Positions 22,270-31,037 of a stretch of DNA of 38,730 bases are shown here, piece by piece; position 1 is the stretch's first letter, and every line of letters starts with the position of its first letter. The translations under genes and the position numbers were made by a program. This DNA comes from CAZEYI01 sp964422855. GTDB taxonomy: Bacteria > Patescibacteriota > Gracilibacteria > Absconditabacterales > Absconditicoccaceae. The stretch lies in contig CAYRCS010000006.1 in NCBI GenBank assembly GCA_964422855.1, positions 1 to 38,730 of the forward strand, given 5' to 3'. Below the pieces are notes generated by a model that had not been told where the DNA came from, did no database searches, and worked only from the letters and a program-made list of their open reading frames with translations.

Positions 22270-23403
22270 ATGTCCAAACTCCAATTCAAAGTAATCAAAC
22301 AACGTGGGAATGCAAGAGTATGAGAACTCACCCTCAATGGCGTTACACTGACCACGCCTATATTTATGCCAGTATGAACCAGGGCCACTATCAAAGGGCT
22401 TTTTTTAGATGTACTCCAAAATCCAGCATATCTCTGAGATCTCGAACCTATCAAACTCATATTAGCAAATACATTTCACTGTTATCTACGCCCATGAGAT
22501 GCATTAATAAAAAAAGCTGGTGGCTTACATACTTTTGAAAATCGAGGAAGTTTGATACTCACAGATAGTGGTGGTTTTCAAGTATTTAGTTTGGGGCTCA
22601 ACAAAGATAACGATAGTCCTTTACGTGACAACCAAAGCCACTCCGTCAACATGAAACTCAAAGAAGAATGAGTCCATTTTCGTTCGCCTCACGATGGATC
22701 CAAACATTTTTTCTCCCCAGAAAATGTGGTCGACATCCAGAGCAATTTCTGATCAGATATCATGATGATGCTGGATGTATGCTCTCCATGAGATGCAGAC
22801 AAAGAAACAGTAGCCAAACAAATGCGCATGACACATCGCCGAGCCAAGAGAGCTTATGAATATTTTATGCCAAAGTATGATGAAACGCGCGGCGTACTAT
22901 TCCCTATAGTACAGGGCTGATCACATTTGGATCTCAGACAAAGATCCATAGACGCCCTCACTCCATTTGCTACGGACGGCATTGCTGTCTGATGAGTCAG
23001 TGTAGGTGAAGACAAAGATAAAGTACAAGAAGTAGTGGCATTTGTTGGACCAAAATTACCAGCAGACAAACCGCATTATCTCATGGGAGTTGGAATGCCA
23101 GAAGATTTGTTGTTTGCCATAGAACAAGGGTTTGATATGTTTGATTGTGTTATGGCCACCAGACTTGGCAGACACGGAGTCATGTTCACCGCAGAGTGAA
23201 ACAAACATCTCAAAACAGCACAATTTAGGGACGACTTCTCTCCGCTCTGCGACTTCTCTCCAGAACTCGGTAAATATACCAAAGCATATGTTCATCATCT
23301 CATCAAAGAAGGAGAAATGCTAGGATGAATTATACTTTCATTGCACAATATTCTCTATCTGCACAAAATGCTCGAAGATTGGAAAAAAGACATGCTGCAA
23401 TAA
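22270..23403 (+). CDS. tgt: tRNA-guanine transglycosylase (queuine tRNA-ribosyltransferase)
   Basis: Exchanges the G34 base of GUN-anticodon tRNAs for preQ1 or queuine. The 377-residue protein has LTDSGGFQVFSL (catalytic Asp and substrate pocket), IVQGG, GGVSVGE and FDCVMATRLGRHG in the expected order and is of normal length. Many glycines in these motifs are TGA codons, for example in PIVQGG and AVGGVSVG. The C-terminal zinc site is unusual: where CxCxxC...H is expected, only Cys327 remains (CDFSPE), although YTKAYVHH follows. Loss of zinc ligands may affect stability. No queuosine synthesis gene is visible, so it may rely on salvaged base. Confidence 0.93.
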
Positions 23404-23465
23404 GCATCCACTTGCAAGCTAATGCCAAAAAAGTACAATCGATCCGTTTACTAAAATCATCACCC

Positions 23466-24533
23466 ATGCTCGTTAAATTAAATTCGATCATCATATATGC
23501 CCTTGCTGCATTTTTTCTTGCACTCATAGCATATCCACCATATATAGCACTCTTACGTAAACTCAAGATAGGAAAGACTATCCGTGAGACAGCTATGACA
23601 GGCGAAAAAGCAGTAAATTTCATCGAACTCCACAAACACAAAAGCGGCACCCCAAACCTCGGTGGATGAATGTTTCTGATCATCATGGCAATAATGATTG
23701 CCATAGCCCGAGGCCTCCAACACTATGGCATCATCAATAACTCACTCGTTGCCAGAGAAGAGACATACATCATTTTGTTTGGATTCTTTACTATGGGGTT
23801 CTTGTGATTGATTGACGATATTCTCAATGTTATAGGACATGGGAAGATGAAGTGACTAAGTGCGCATGCCAAACTCATAGGGATGTTCTTATTTGCAGGA
23901 TTTATTAGCCGATGGTTTTATGGAAGATTGGATATAGATTATATCAATCTTCGACCTATAGCAGGCAAAGTTAGTATAGGTATATTTGCTCCAATCGTAA
24001 CGTTTTTTGTAACAATAAGTATAGTCAACGCCATCAACATCACCGATGGACTTGATGGCCTAGCATGAGGTTTAATGATCCTTGTATTGTGAACATTGGC
24101 AGCATTAACATTCTTTTATGGAACATATATAGCTACAACCGTCATAGCGATCCTTATAGCTGTTTTAGTCGCCTTTTTGCGATACAATATCAATCCCGCC
24201 AAGATATTTATGGGGGATAGTGGAGCATTTGCAATCGGTGGACTTCTATCGTCATTATTATTTATACTCAATATGAGAATAGGGATCCTTGTGCCATTTA
24301 CGTTTTTGTTTATCATCTTTATAACCGAAATAGGATCAGTAGCACTCCAACTTATATCCAAAAAAATACGAAAAAGAAAAATACGAACAGTTGCCCCACT
24401 CCATCATCATTATGAAAAAACATGACTAGCAGAAACACATATCGTGATGAAAGCCTGGCTTATACAAGGCATCGTAGCGGCCGTGACTATTATCACATTG
24501 TTCTATCAGTTTAATATGAAGCTTTTACCATAA
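23466..24533 (+). CDS. mraY: phospho-N-acetylmuramoyl-pentapeptide transferase
   Basis: Integral membrane enzyme that transfers phospho-MurNAc-pentapeptide to undecaprenyl phosphate to form lipid I. The 355-residue product has the signature blocks. KSGTPNLGG comes first, then the DD pair in LIDDIL, NITDGLDGLAGG near residue 190, FMGDSGAFAIGG near 249, and the HHHYEKTG loop near 314, which separates MraY from WecA-like relatives. About ten transmembrane segments are visible. TGA glycines account for roughly a fifth of its glycine codons. ATG at 23466 is chosen because the hydrophobic helix begins just after it. It is followed 17 bases later by the ligase-like gene. Confidence 0.95.
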
Positions 24534-24550
24534 TATATATGTGAATCACG

Positions 24551-25918
24551 ATGTATAAAAAACGAAGTATCCGAGCAAGCAAATTTTTTGTGATAGGACT
24601 TGTCCTGCACTTCTTTGCGCATACGCTCATCACATTTGGCTTTGGTCGAGAGAGTACAGTACGAAATATCATACGAGCTTGGAAAGAATTATGGATAGCT
24701 GGAGCAGCTGGAAGCATTATACGACTATCCTGGCAACACAAAGATGAACTCAAAGCTAGACGACAAGCATTACCTATCAAAAATATAATCCGAGCCACAG
24801 GTATCGGTATCGTAGTTGCTTGACTCATAGGACTCACACTCACGCCAAGTTCATTAACTGAGTATCTCATGGCTATGAGATATGACTATACGGGTTTTGT
24901 TATCTTCATCATAAGTTTCATAGGATGACGATGGTTCCTTCGTGAACAAGATCGAGATCTTCCAGGATGGATAAGCAAAGTACTCAAAACCATGCTTATC
25001 GCAGCACTCATACGACGATGGGTTATATTTTTCTTACCAAGATTGTTAGAATTTGCAGGATACAATAGCGGCACATTTGAAGGTGAAGTAGGTATGGCTC
25101 CGCCAACCACATATTATACAGACGTCAACCAATGATATCCACGCAATCAATTCCTCTTCGAAAGACCAACATCACGAGGATTTTTCCTCATAGCGTTTTG
25201 GCCATTGTTTTTCGTTACCAGTATCAGAAAGAGAAACAAACGGGAAGCGATGATGCGATTTGGTATATTTGGACTCAATGTCTTGGCTACATTCTCAAGA
25301 GCAGCATGGCTCTGATGGCTCATCCAGACCACGATCATAGTCATCATAGATAATAGAAAAATGCTTGGTAAAGCTTTCCTCTACTATCTCTTACCATGAA
25401 TACTTGTACTATGAGCAGTGACATATGTAGGCAGAGATCAGATCCTCAATAGAAGTTTTTCAAATCTTTGACATATTCAGCACACCCTAAAAGCAGTAGA
25501 AATGGTAGCCAATGCACCTATTGTAGGACAAGGACCTGGCAAAGCAGGCCCTGTTACACACCATGGAGACAATCCCACAGCCTACAACCCAGAAAATCAA
25601 TTCCTTACCATATGGATACAGTACGGCATCATAGGCTTCGGTATATGGATGTACATATACCTCTGGATGATGCGAATAGGAGTCAAAGCATTTGATACTA
25701 TGGAAGAAAAGAAACTCACCAAAGAAAACAGAAAACGAGCACGAGCAGTATTCGCACTCTCCCTCTGACTCTTTGGCCTTAGTATAGAGGGAATGTTCCT
25801 CCACAGTTTCATAGACAGGATGATCGTCTATCCATTTATGTTAGTTATGGGACTAACCTTTGCCATCTACTACAAGACAACATTTGTACATGATAAAGAT
25901 AACATAGAGATACATTAA
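24551..25918 (+). CDS. O-antigen ligase / polymerase-like membrane protein (Wzy/WaaL fold)
   Basis: A 455-residue polytopic protein with about ten hydrophobic segments. FSRAAWLGWLI is the central signature of the O-antigen ligase (Wzy_C) family. The later NPENQFLTIWIQYGIIGFGI corresponds to the conserved helix after the large periplasmic loop (usually HN..l....e.G..G). Substrate would be a lipid-linked glycan, here presumably a surface polysaccharide, since this lineage is not expected to make LPS. The gene follows mraY by 17 bases, and a strong terminator sits just after its stop. Exact acceptor unknown. Confidence 0.78.
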
Positions 25919-25929
25919 GAAACAATGAT

Positions 25930-25955
25930 AAAAGCAACCTAAATAGGTTGCTTTT
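25930..25955. terminator. bidirectional intrinsic terminator
   Basis: AAAAGCAACC (25930-25939) pairs with GGTTGCTTTT (25946-25955) across a six-base loop, a ten-pair stem with T runs on both strands. It lies between the convergent ligase-like gene and the AGOG gene and can serve both. Confidence 0.88.
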
Positions 25956-25956
25956 A

Positions 25957-26718
25957 TTAATTTTTGATCTTCTCCCGATAATCTATCCACACCAAGCTAT
26001 CCAAATGCAGCGGCGGCACTTTAAACTGCTCAGCTAATCCCTGAAAATAGTCCTGTATTTTTTTCTCATCCACATTTTTCTGTTTGTTATACAAATATAT
26101 CTGACGCAAACGCGAATCAACCGGGATCTGTACATCCATAGGATACACCACAAACCTTCCAGTCACAATCCTAGCCGCATAACCAAACATCTTCACCGCC
26201 AAAGTAATGGTCTTGCTACGCACCGTTTGCTGCATACCATGAGCAAGCTTTGCACACAAATGAGTCATATCATCATGATAATCTAACAATCCCTTATCGG
26301 CTACAATTACGGAGTATCAGTTCACAAATTTTTCCAATCTTTTACGCTTGATATTGTACAAACGCTTGTTGTAACGAGAATGCGTCAGAAAATCATATCG
26401 CCAATCCACATTGTCGTGACCCAATGATATCAAAACAGCACAATCAGCAACTACTTTTCTCCCAAACTCCTCCCATCGATCTGGCCCACTTCCAGCTACT
26501 TGAAAAGATATCAACGCACACTGCACTACCAGATACACAAAAAGCTCCTGAGTCATTCCAAGAGCAGAAACTTGACTCCACGCTTGCTGCAAAGCGATAA
26601 ATTGCCTGTCAGATTGTTCGATAGCTAAGATATCCGCAAATGTATATTGCCCAACATAAGACTCCAAATTCATACGACCACAAGCACATAAAACATGCGA
26701 AAATGTAAGCAATAGCAT
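25957..26718 (-). CDS. N-glycosylase/DNA lyase, AGOG type (8-oxoguanine DNA glycosylase)
   Basis: Helix-hairpin-helix base-excision enzyme that removes 8-oxoguanine and cleaves the abasic strand. The 253-residue product aligns from memory with Pyrobaculum AGOG: WEEFGRKV, SRYNKRLYNIKRKR, SKTITLAVKMFGYAA, YPMDVQIPVDSRLRQIYLY and FKVPPLHLDSLVWI. The catalytic Lys of SKT and the Asp of IPVD are both present, 32 residues apart, as with Lys140 and Asp172 of the archaeal enzyme. One TGA glycine lies near residue 135. The start is uncertain: ATG at 26673 gives MNLESYVG and avoids an odd hydrophobic leader, while 26718 adds 15 residues. It is divergent from ppa. Confidence 0.78.
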
Positions 26719-26785
26719 TTTTATTGCAAATGCTACGCTAAAATCTACACTCGGCTCATATATTTTATTTTTATGTAGAAAAAAT

Positions 26786-27334
26786 ATGGTGCATCTTATA
26801 AAAGATCTCCCATCTTACGCAGATCAGGACAAAAAAATCCTCAATGTTGTCATCGAAATACCTACAGGTACTTCAAATAAAATAGAGTTTGACGAAGAAG
26901 AAGGTGTATTTAGACTCGATAGAGTACTCCACCATCAGATGTTTTATCCATTTGATTATGGCTTTATACCGCAGACATTGGAAGATGACGGCGATGCAGT
27001 AGATGTCATCATGTTGACTACCTATCCTACATTTCCAGGATGTGTCATCAAAGCCAGAGTTGTCGGTATCATCGAAACATCAGATGAAGAAGGCAAAGAT
27101 CACAAAGTAATCTGTGTCCCTATCAGCAAAATAGACCCAAGACGAGATCATATCCAGTCTGTTGAAGACATCAATCCACACACCAGAGAAGAATTGCTTC
27201 TCCACTTCAAAGAGATCAAAAAACTCGAAAAAGCGAAATACGACAAAGTCACGATCAATGGATACAAATCTATCGATTACGCATATGATCTTATCAATAG
27301 TTCTATCGTAGCCTTCCACAACCACAACAAATAA
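26786..27334 (+). CDS. ppa: inorganic pyrophosphatase (family I)
   Basis: Hydrolyses pyrophosphate released by biosynthesis, in the cytoplasm. The 182-residue product has the soluble family I pattern: VVIEIPTGTSNKIEFDEE, RVLHHQMFYPFDYGFIPQTL, then EDDGDAVDVIML carrying the Asp metal ligands, and KIDPRRDHI with KVTINGYKS later. The usual Pro/Glu between the Asp residues of the signature (DGDPxD) is Ala here. All eight glycines use GGN codons. It lies 24 bases before the thioredoxin-fold lipoprotein gene. Confidence 0.94.
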   Translation: MVHLIKDLPSYADQDKKILNVVIEIPTGTSNKIEFDEEEGVFRLDRVLHHQMFYPFDYGFIPQTLEDDGDAVDVIMLTTYPTFPGCVIKARVVGIIETSDEEGKDHKVICVPISKIDPRRDHIQSVEDINPHTREELLLHFKEIKKLEKAKYDKVTINGYKSIDYAYDLINSSIVAFHNHNK

Positions 27335-27358
27335 CTTTTTATTCACCACTCTAGAACC

Positions 27359-27727
27359 ATGAAAAAACTAGCTCTCTTCCTCATAGCAACGACTGCTTTT
27401 CTAGCAGGATGTGGCCAGCAATCAGACATAACAGCATTCGAATCAGGATACACAGCAGAACAAAAAGAATCTCTCGCTATATGTCTTACAGAAAAAAATG
27501 TCGTCATGTACGGCACCGAACGATGTCCACATTGTAAGGATCAAAAAGCAGCATTTGGCGAAGCATTCGCAAAAGCAACTTATGTCGATTGTGATAAGCA
27601 ATCATTGCAATGCCAGACAGCAGGTGTTCAAGGGTTTCCTACATGGATTGGTGGCTCAAGCATCAAGCTTGAAGGGACACAAACACTCGCAGACCTTGCT
27701 ACAGCAGCTGGATGTACTATACAATAA
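27359..27727 (+). CDS. thioredoxin-fold lipoprotein with CPHC motif
   Basis: A 122-residue protein with a lipoprotein signal peptide (MKKLALFLIATTAFLAGCG; lipobox LAGC, Cys18). The mature domain is thioredoxin-like: VVMYGTERCPHCKDQKAAFG with redox pair CPHC, YVDCDKQSLQCQ, and the cis-Pro segment GVQGFPTWIGG. This matches the small domain often fused to or paired with vitamin K epoxide reductase (VKOR)-type disulfide oxidases. It probably works at the outer face of the membrane in disulfide formation, which suits the Cys-rich prepilin-like protein. No TGA glycine occurs among about 12. A bidirectional terminator follows. Confidence 0.85.
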   Translation: MKKLALFLIATTAFLAGCGQQSDITAFESGYTAEQKESLAICLTEKNVVMYGTERCPHCKDQKAAFGEAFAKATYVDCDKQSLQCQTAGVQGFPTWIGGSSIKLEGTQTLADLATAAGCTIQ

Positions 27728-27741
27728 AAATCATACTAAAC

Positions 27742-27774
27742 AAAAAAGGAGCACTAAACCAGCGCTCCTTTTTT
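27742..27774. terminator. bidirectional intrinsic terminator
   Basis: AAAAAAGGAGC (27742-27752) pairs with GCTCCTTTTTT (27764-27774) over an 11-base loop. It lies between the convergent lipoprotein gene and the porin gene. Confidence 0.88.
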
Positions 27775-27779
27775 AATAA

Positions 27780-28802
27780 CTACAACTTAAACTGCACATA
27801 CGCAGCAAGAGTAGTGTAGTTGCTTTTGCCAAAAAAGACATCGCTACTAGCTCCAAAGTACTTTCCTTCTACCCGAACCACAATCTTATCAGTAATGTTG
27901 TAATCTAAATTAGTAGAAAAGTTGTACAATAGGTACGAATTGCCCCCTGGTTCCAAAGCCCAAAGATTTCCTGGATCATGGAAGTATTCTCCACGAGCCG
28001 CTACTTTGAGTTTAGGAATGATGGCATACTGCACACCACTCCAGACAAACCACTGAGATTTATCAGCACCATCTTGTGTAAATCCAGTACCGACAAAGAG
28101 CTTGGTTTTCTTAGTCATTTGCCAGGTAATATCAGGTGTCACCACCAGACGCCAACGCTGTGTCATACCAGCATTGGCTTCATTTGAAGCAATAGCTCCC
28201 ATATTAAAGGTAAGCTTCTCACCAGTAAAGGTAAACTGGGCTCCTGGCCCCCATCCACGATTGTTATCGCGGATGTGTTGTTGCCCATTAAACAGACCAA
28301 ACATAGCGAACCATTTCCCCTTTGTGTAAGTTCCTCTCACTCCCGTCATATAATACGGGGTATAGTCAGAGCAATAGCCAAAAGAAGCGAATGGATTGTC
28401 TATACCAAGTGTAGAAGGCTGGCCTATAAATCCACTCCCCCATACACCAGCCTCCACGGACCAATACTTCTTAAAACCAACACGAATGTTGGCATCATAC
28501 AAATACTTAGCCCAAGAAGGTTCGGCTGCATAATTTGCCTGGACATACGCACCATTCTGGAGTGCTAAATTTGCAGTCACATCGACACCTTTGACAGTAT
28601 CTTTGTGGGCATATTTTGCACCAATCACAAAGTGATTGGCAACAAAATCATTGGTTTGGTTTTGCTGATACCGGTTTGGCTCAACAGTAGTATCTATGCT
28701 GCTGTATTTATAATACAGATCACCATATGCCCAGACAGATAGCTGAGCAATTGCTGAGTTAACCAGACCCAACAAGATTGTAATTATTGTTATTTTTTTC
28801 AT
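27780..28802 (-). CDS. outer-membrane beta-barrel porin, BBP2 type (OmpL-like)
   Basis: The 340-residue product has a signal peptide ending AIA before QLSVWAYGDLYYKY. It then has alternating beta strands throughout and a C-terminus ending in a hydrophobic/aromatic strand (AAYVQFKL). ANYAAEPSWAKYLYDANIRV, EAGVWGSGFIGQ, PYYMTGVRG and NGQQHIRDNNRGWG match the putative beta-barrel porin-2 family common in Bacteroidota. A barrel needs an outer membrane, which CPR cells are thought to lack. Of about 34 glycines none is TGA. Arginine codons read as CGT, CGG or CGC with only one AGA, unlike neighbouring genes. A strong promoter and GGAGGG precede the start. It is probably recently acquired; an assembly artefact is not excluded. 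Confidence 0.88.
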   Translation of the reverse strand: MKKITIITILLGLVNSAIAQLSVWAYGDLYYKYSSIDTTVEPNRYQQNQTNDFVANHFVIGAKYAHKDTVKGVDVTANLALQNGAYVQANYAAEPSWAKYLYDANIRVGFKKYWSVEAGVWGSGFIGQPSTLGIDNPFASFGYCSDYTPYYMTGVRGTYTKGKWFAMFGLFNGQQHIRDNNRGWGPGAQFTFTGEKLTFNMGAIASNEANAGMTQRWRLVVTPDITWQMTKKTKLFVGTGFTQDGADKSQWFVWSGVQYAIIPKLKVAARGEYFHDPGNLWALEPGGNSYLLYNFSTNLDYNITDKIVVRVEGKYFGASSDVFFGKSNYTTLAAYVQFKL

Positions 28803-28811
28803 ATTAGTATA

Positions 28812-28817
28812 CCCTCC
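28812..28817 (-). promoter_or_regulatory. strong Shine-Dalgarno of the porin gene
   Basis: GGAGGG lies nine bases before the ATG at 28802 on the minus strand. Most genes in the window have no recognisable ribosome-binding site, so this one stands out. Confidence 0.75.
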
Positions 28818-28851
28818 GGGCCGGTTTTTTTGTTTTTTATTTGAGTTGCGA

Positions 28852-28879
28852 ATTATAACACAAAGAAATAGAAAGTCAA
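28852..28879 (-). promoter_or_regulatory. sigma-70-like promoter of the porin gene
   Basis: On the minus strand TTGACT (28874-28879) and a perfect TATAAT (28852-28857) are 16 bases apart, about 50 bases before the start codon. It does not have the TTTG / TAnnTTTG form typical of Bacteroidota. Confidence 0.7.
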
Positions 28880-28890
28880 CAAAAAATATC

Positions 28891-28918
28891 TTTACTTATA
28901 CGATTGTAATGCTATAAA
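28891..28918 (+). promoter_or_regulatory. candidate promoter for the small membrane protein
   Basis: TTTACT (28891-28896) and TATAAA (28913-28918) have 16 bases between them, with the -10 box 25 bases before the ATG at 28944. It is divergent from the porin promoter. Confidence 0.5.
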
Positions 28919-28943
28919 TACAATTCACCAAAAACAAAAACGT

Positions 28944-29315
28944 ATGTGGTTAGAAAAAGCTTTAATCGCCACCTGGAATGCTGGACCATTTGTTTTTGGA
29001 GGACAATTAATCATAGGTGTCTTGCTTATTCTGATAAAGAAAGCAGAACCAAAAATTGATATGTTTATCAAAACAAGGTTCAAAAAGGCCAAAACAATAG
29101 AAAAAATAAGTGATTGGATTATTAAGATAGCCAATCGAATAGGTTGGTTTATGGTAGTCAAGAATTGCTTATTTCTTATTGCATGGTTAGTTATCCATTT
29201 CGCACCAAAAGCGTATAAATGGATAGTTCTCTATTGGAATGAACTATTATGGAAGTTTTTTCATCAGCTTCCAGGCCAATTTCCAGGCATGTGAAGCCCC
29301 TTAATGTATCGTTAG
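28944..29315 (+). CDS. small membrane protein of unknown function
   Basis: Two or three hydrophobic segments (GPFVFGGQLIIGVLLILI; IGWFMVVKNCLFLIAWLVIH; WIVLYWNELLW) separated by a Lys-rich region (KTRFKKAKTIEKISDWIIK). No family recognised. The 3' end is odd. Under code 25 the frame reads a TGA at 29292-29294 as glycine, adds seven residues and stops at TAG 29313-29315 inside the terminator hairpin. Under the standard code it would end at that TGA, two bases before the terminator stem, giving 116 residues. All other glycines are GGN. Which end is used in the cell is not known. Confidence 0.55.
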
Positions 29316-29325
29316 GGGGCTTTTC
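29294..29325 (+). terminator. intrinsic terminator after the small membrane protein gene
   Basis: AAGCCCCTTAA (29294-29304) pairs with TTAGGGGGCTT (29312-29322) with one G-U wobble, followed by TTTT. The stem begins at the last base of the TGA codon at 29292-29294. Confidence 0.85.
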
Positions 29326-29396
29326 CAACTTTTTTGTCACAAAATGTCAACTTGTTCGTATATACAGGTGTCGAGAATTTTATAGACAGCACATCC

Positions 29397-30734
29397 ATGA
29401 AGCTAAAAGGTTACTTTCAGCACTATAAACACATGGAACTCAGTCCAACTGAGAAATTTTCTCTATTTGAGAAAATTATGGAACAGAAGTTCGCTCCTCA
29501 AAAGCCAGGTCTATTATCACGTATATTATATGCCAAGACTCTCAGATACAGCTTCGCAACACTACTCATTGTTGCGTGAGTATATGGAGTAAATATATTC
29601 CGCAATGATATCGCATTCCTCGCTGGATCATTGATGATAGAAGACTCTAGTGTGGTACAAGCAGGATATATAGCTAAGATTATAGACTTCCAAGGAGCAT
29701 TCTATATAGAACACAAAGGTAAAAATATCGTATCTACAGCAATCAACGCTGGAGACATTGTCACACTCAAAAAAGGCACTAAAATTACATTCAATATCGA
29801 CGAAAAAACACAAGGAACTATAGTGGGCCCAGCGCAATTTGAGATACAAGAAGAAAAAAACACAAGCCTCAATCAAAGCATATATAAGCTCAACATCCTT
29901 CGTGGAGACTTTGTCCAGATAGCGTCTATCAACGATACTACAGAACAAAACATAGACATTAGTATACAAGACATAACTGTCCGCCAAAGAATTGGACAAA
30001 CAGCATCTCGTTATACTATTACCAAGAAGGGTTCTCAACATATCGTAAACAACCAAGGAGCATCTCTATTGGTAGCTACATCAGAAAATCAGAAAACAAT
30101 CTCTTCCAAACAAATTTTGGCGATCGCCAACAACGATATAACACTTATTGAAGACGAAAAGATCATAGCAAGCGCAATCAATAAAGGAGATATCTCTCAA
30201 ACTATAACCATAGGAGACGATAAGCCAGCTGCAGAAGATATCGAATTAGCAGCCTTGTTGACTGAAGTAAACTCTAATACAGAGATAGACACAAACACAC
30301 TAAGCATGGTTGCTATGACCAAAATAAGCGATCAAGACGGGAAAGTGGTACCAACGCCAGAACAAAACACACAAATCCAAAACGCCCTAAACGGCAAATT
30401 TTTGACCAACAACATGCAAGCTATCTTCATAAATCCAGGTGACACCAAAGCAATGCAACAGGTAACAGACAAATTATCGTCTGTAGCCAAGACCTTGGAT
30501 ATGAAAATACAGGTAAGAGGATCATTAGAAAGCATAGCAAGCTCAGCTACAGAACTAGCAAACCAACTAGAAAGCAGATATTTTGTAAGCCCAAATAACA
30601 TAGCAAATCTTAGAGCAATTGCAGCTTGGGGTACATACATCAAGAAACAAGGCACATTCGTAGATACCGATGCTGCCAACAAAGCATTGGAAGAACTCAC
30701 AAATAACATGCCAAGCAATTTGCGCTTCCAATAA
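29397..30734 (+). CDS. FecR-like single-pass membrane protein
   Basis: A 445-residue protein with a short cytoplasmic N-terminus (residues 1-50), one membrane helix about 52-68 (SFATLLIVAGVYGVNIF) and an extracytoplasmic beta-rich domain. AGDIVTLKKGTKITFNIDEK and the following repeats resemble the FecR signal-sensing domain. The C-terminal third (from LNGKFLTNNM) is helical and Ala/Asn-rich. FecR proteins usually act with an ECF sigma factor to signal from the cell surface; none is adjacent here. ATG at 29397 starts MKLKGYFQHY; the in-frame TTG at 29334 would add 21 residues. One TGA glycine lies in the membrane helix. Confidence 0.6.
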
Positions 30735-30842
30735 TATATTTTTTCTCTATCACAAAACTGTAAAGAATTGTTTTATATAGCCATTTGTCTAATGCATCTA
30801 ATGACTTTTTTTTGATGAACCAATCGTGAATGCAAACAGTTT

Positions 30843-31037
30843 ATGAAGCTGCTCTTAGAAAAAAAATATGCACAAAATATTAAAAAAATAAACTATGCAC
30901 ACGGATACCAACAAGAAGGAAAAAAACTAAAAAAGACAAATGAACAATGCATCATAATAGAGAGTATAGATATAGATGCATGCAAAAAAGCTATACAAGC
31001 GCATCCTCATTGCACTCTTTGTATTCCTCTATCCTAA
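30843..31037 (+). CDS. small hypothetical protein
   Basis: A 64-residue basic protein (MKLLLEKKYAQNIKKINYAH...) with two Cys near the C-terminus (AHPHCTLCIPLS), a CxxC-type pair that could bind a metal. No signal or membrane helix. The TAA stop at 31035-31037 directly abuts the ATG of the next gene, so the two are likely one transcript. Function unknown. The 108 bases before it show no clear promoter. Confidence 0.4.
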   Translation: MKLLLEKKYAQNIKKINYAHGYQQEGKKLKKTNEQCIIIESIDIDACKKAIQAHPHCTLCIPLS

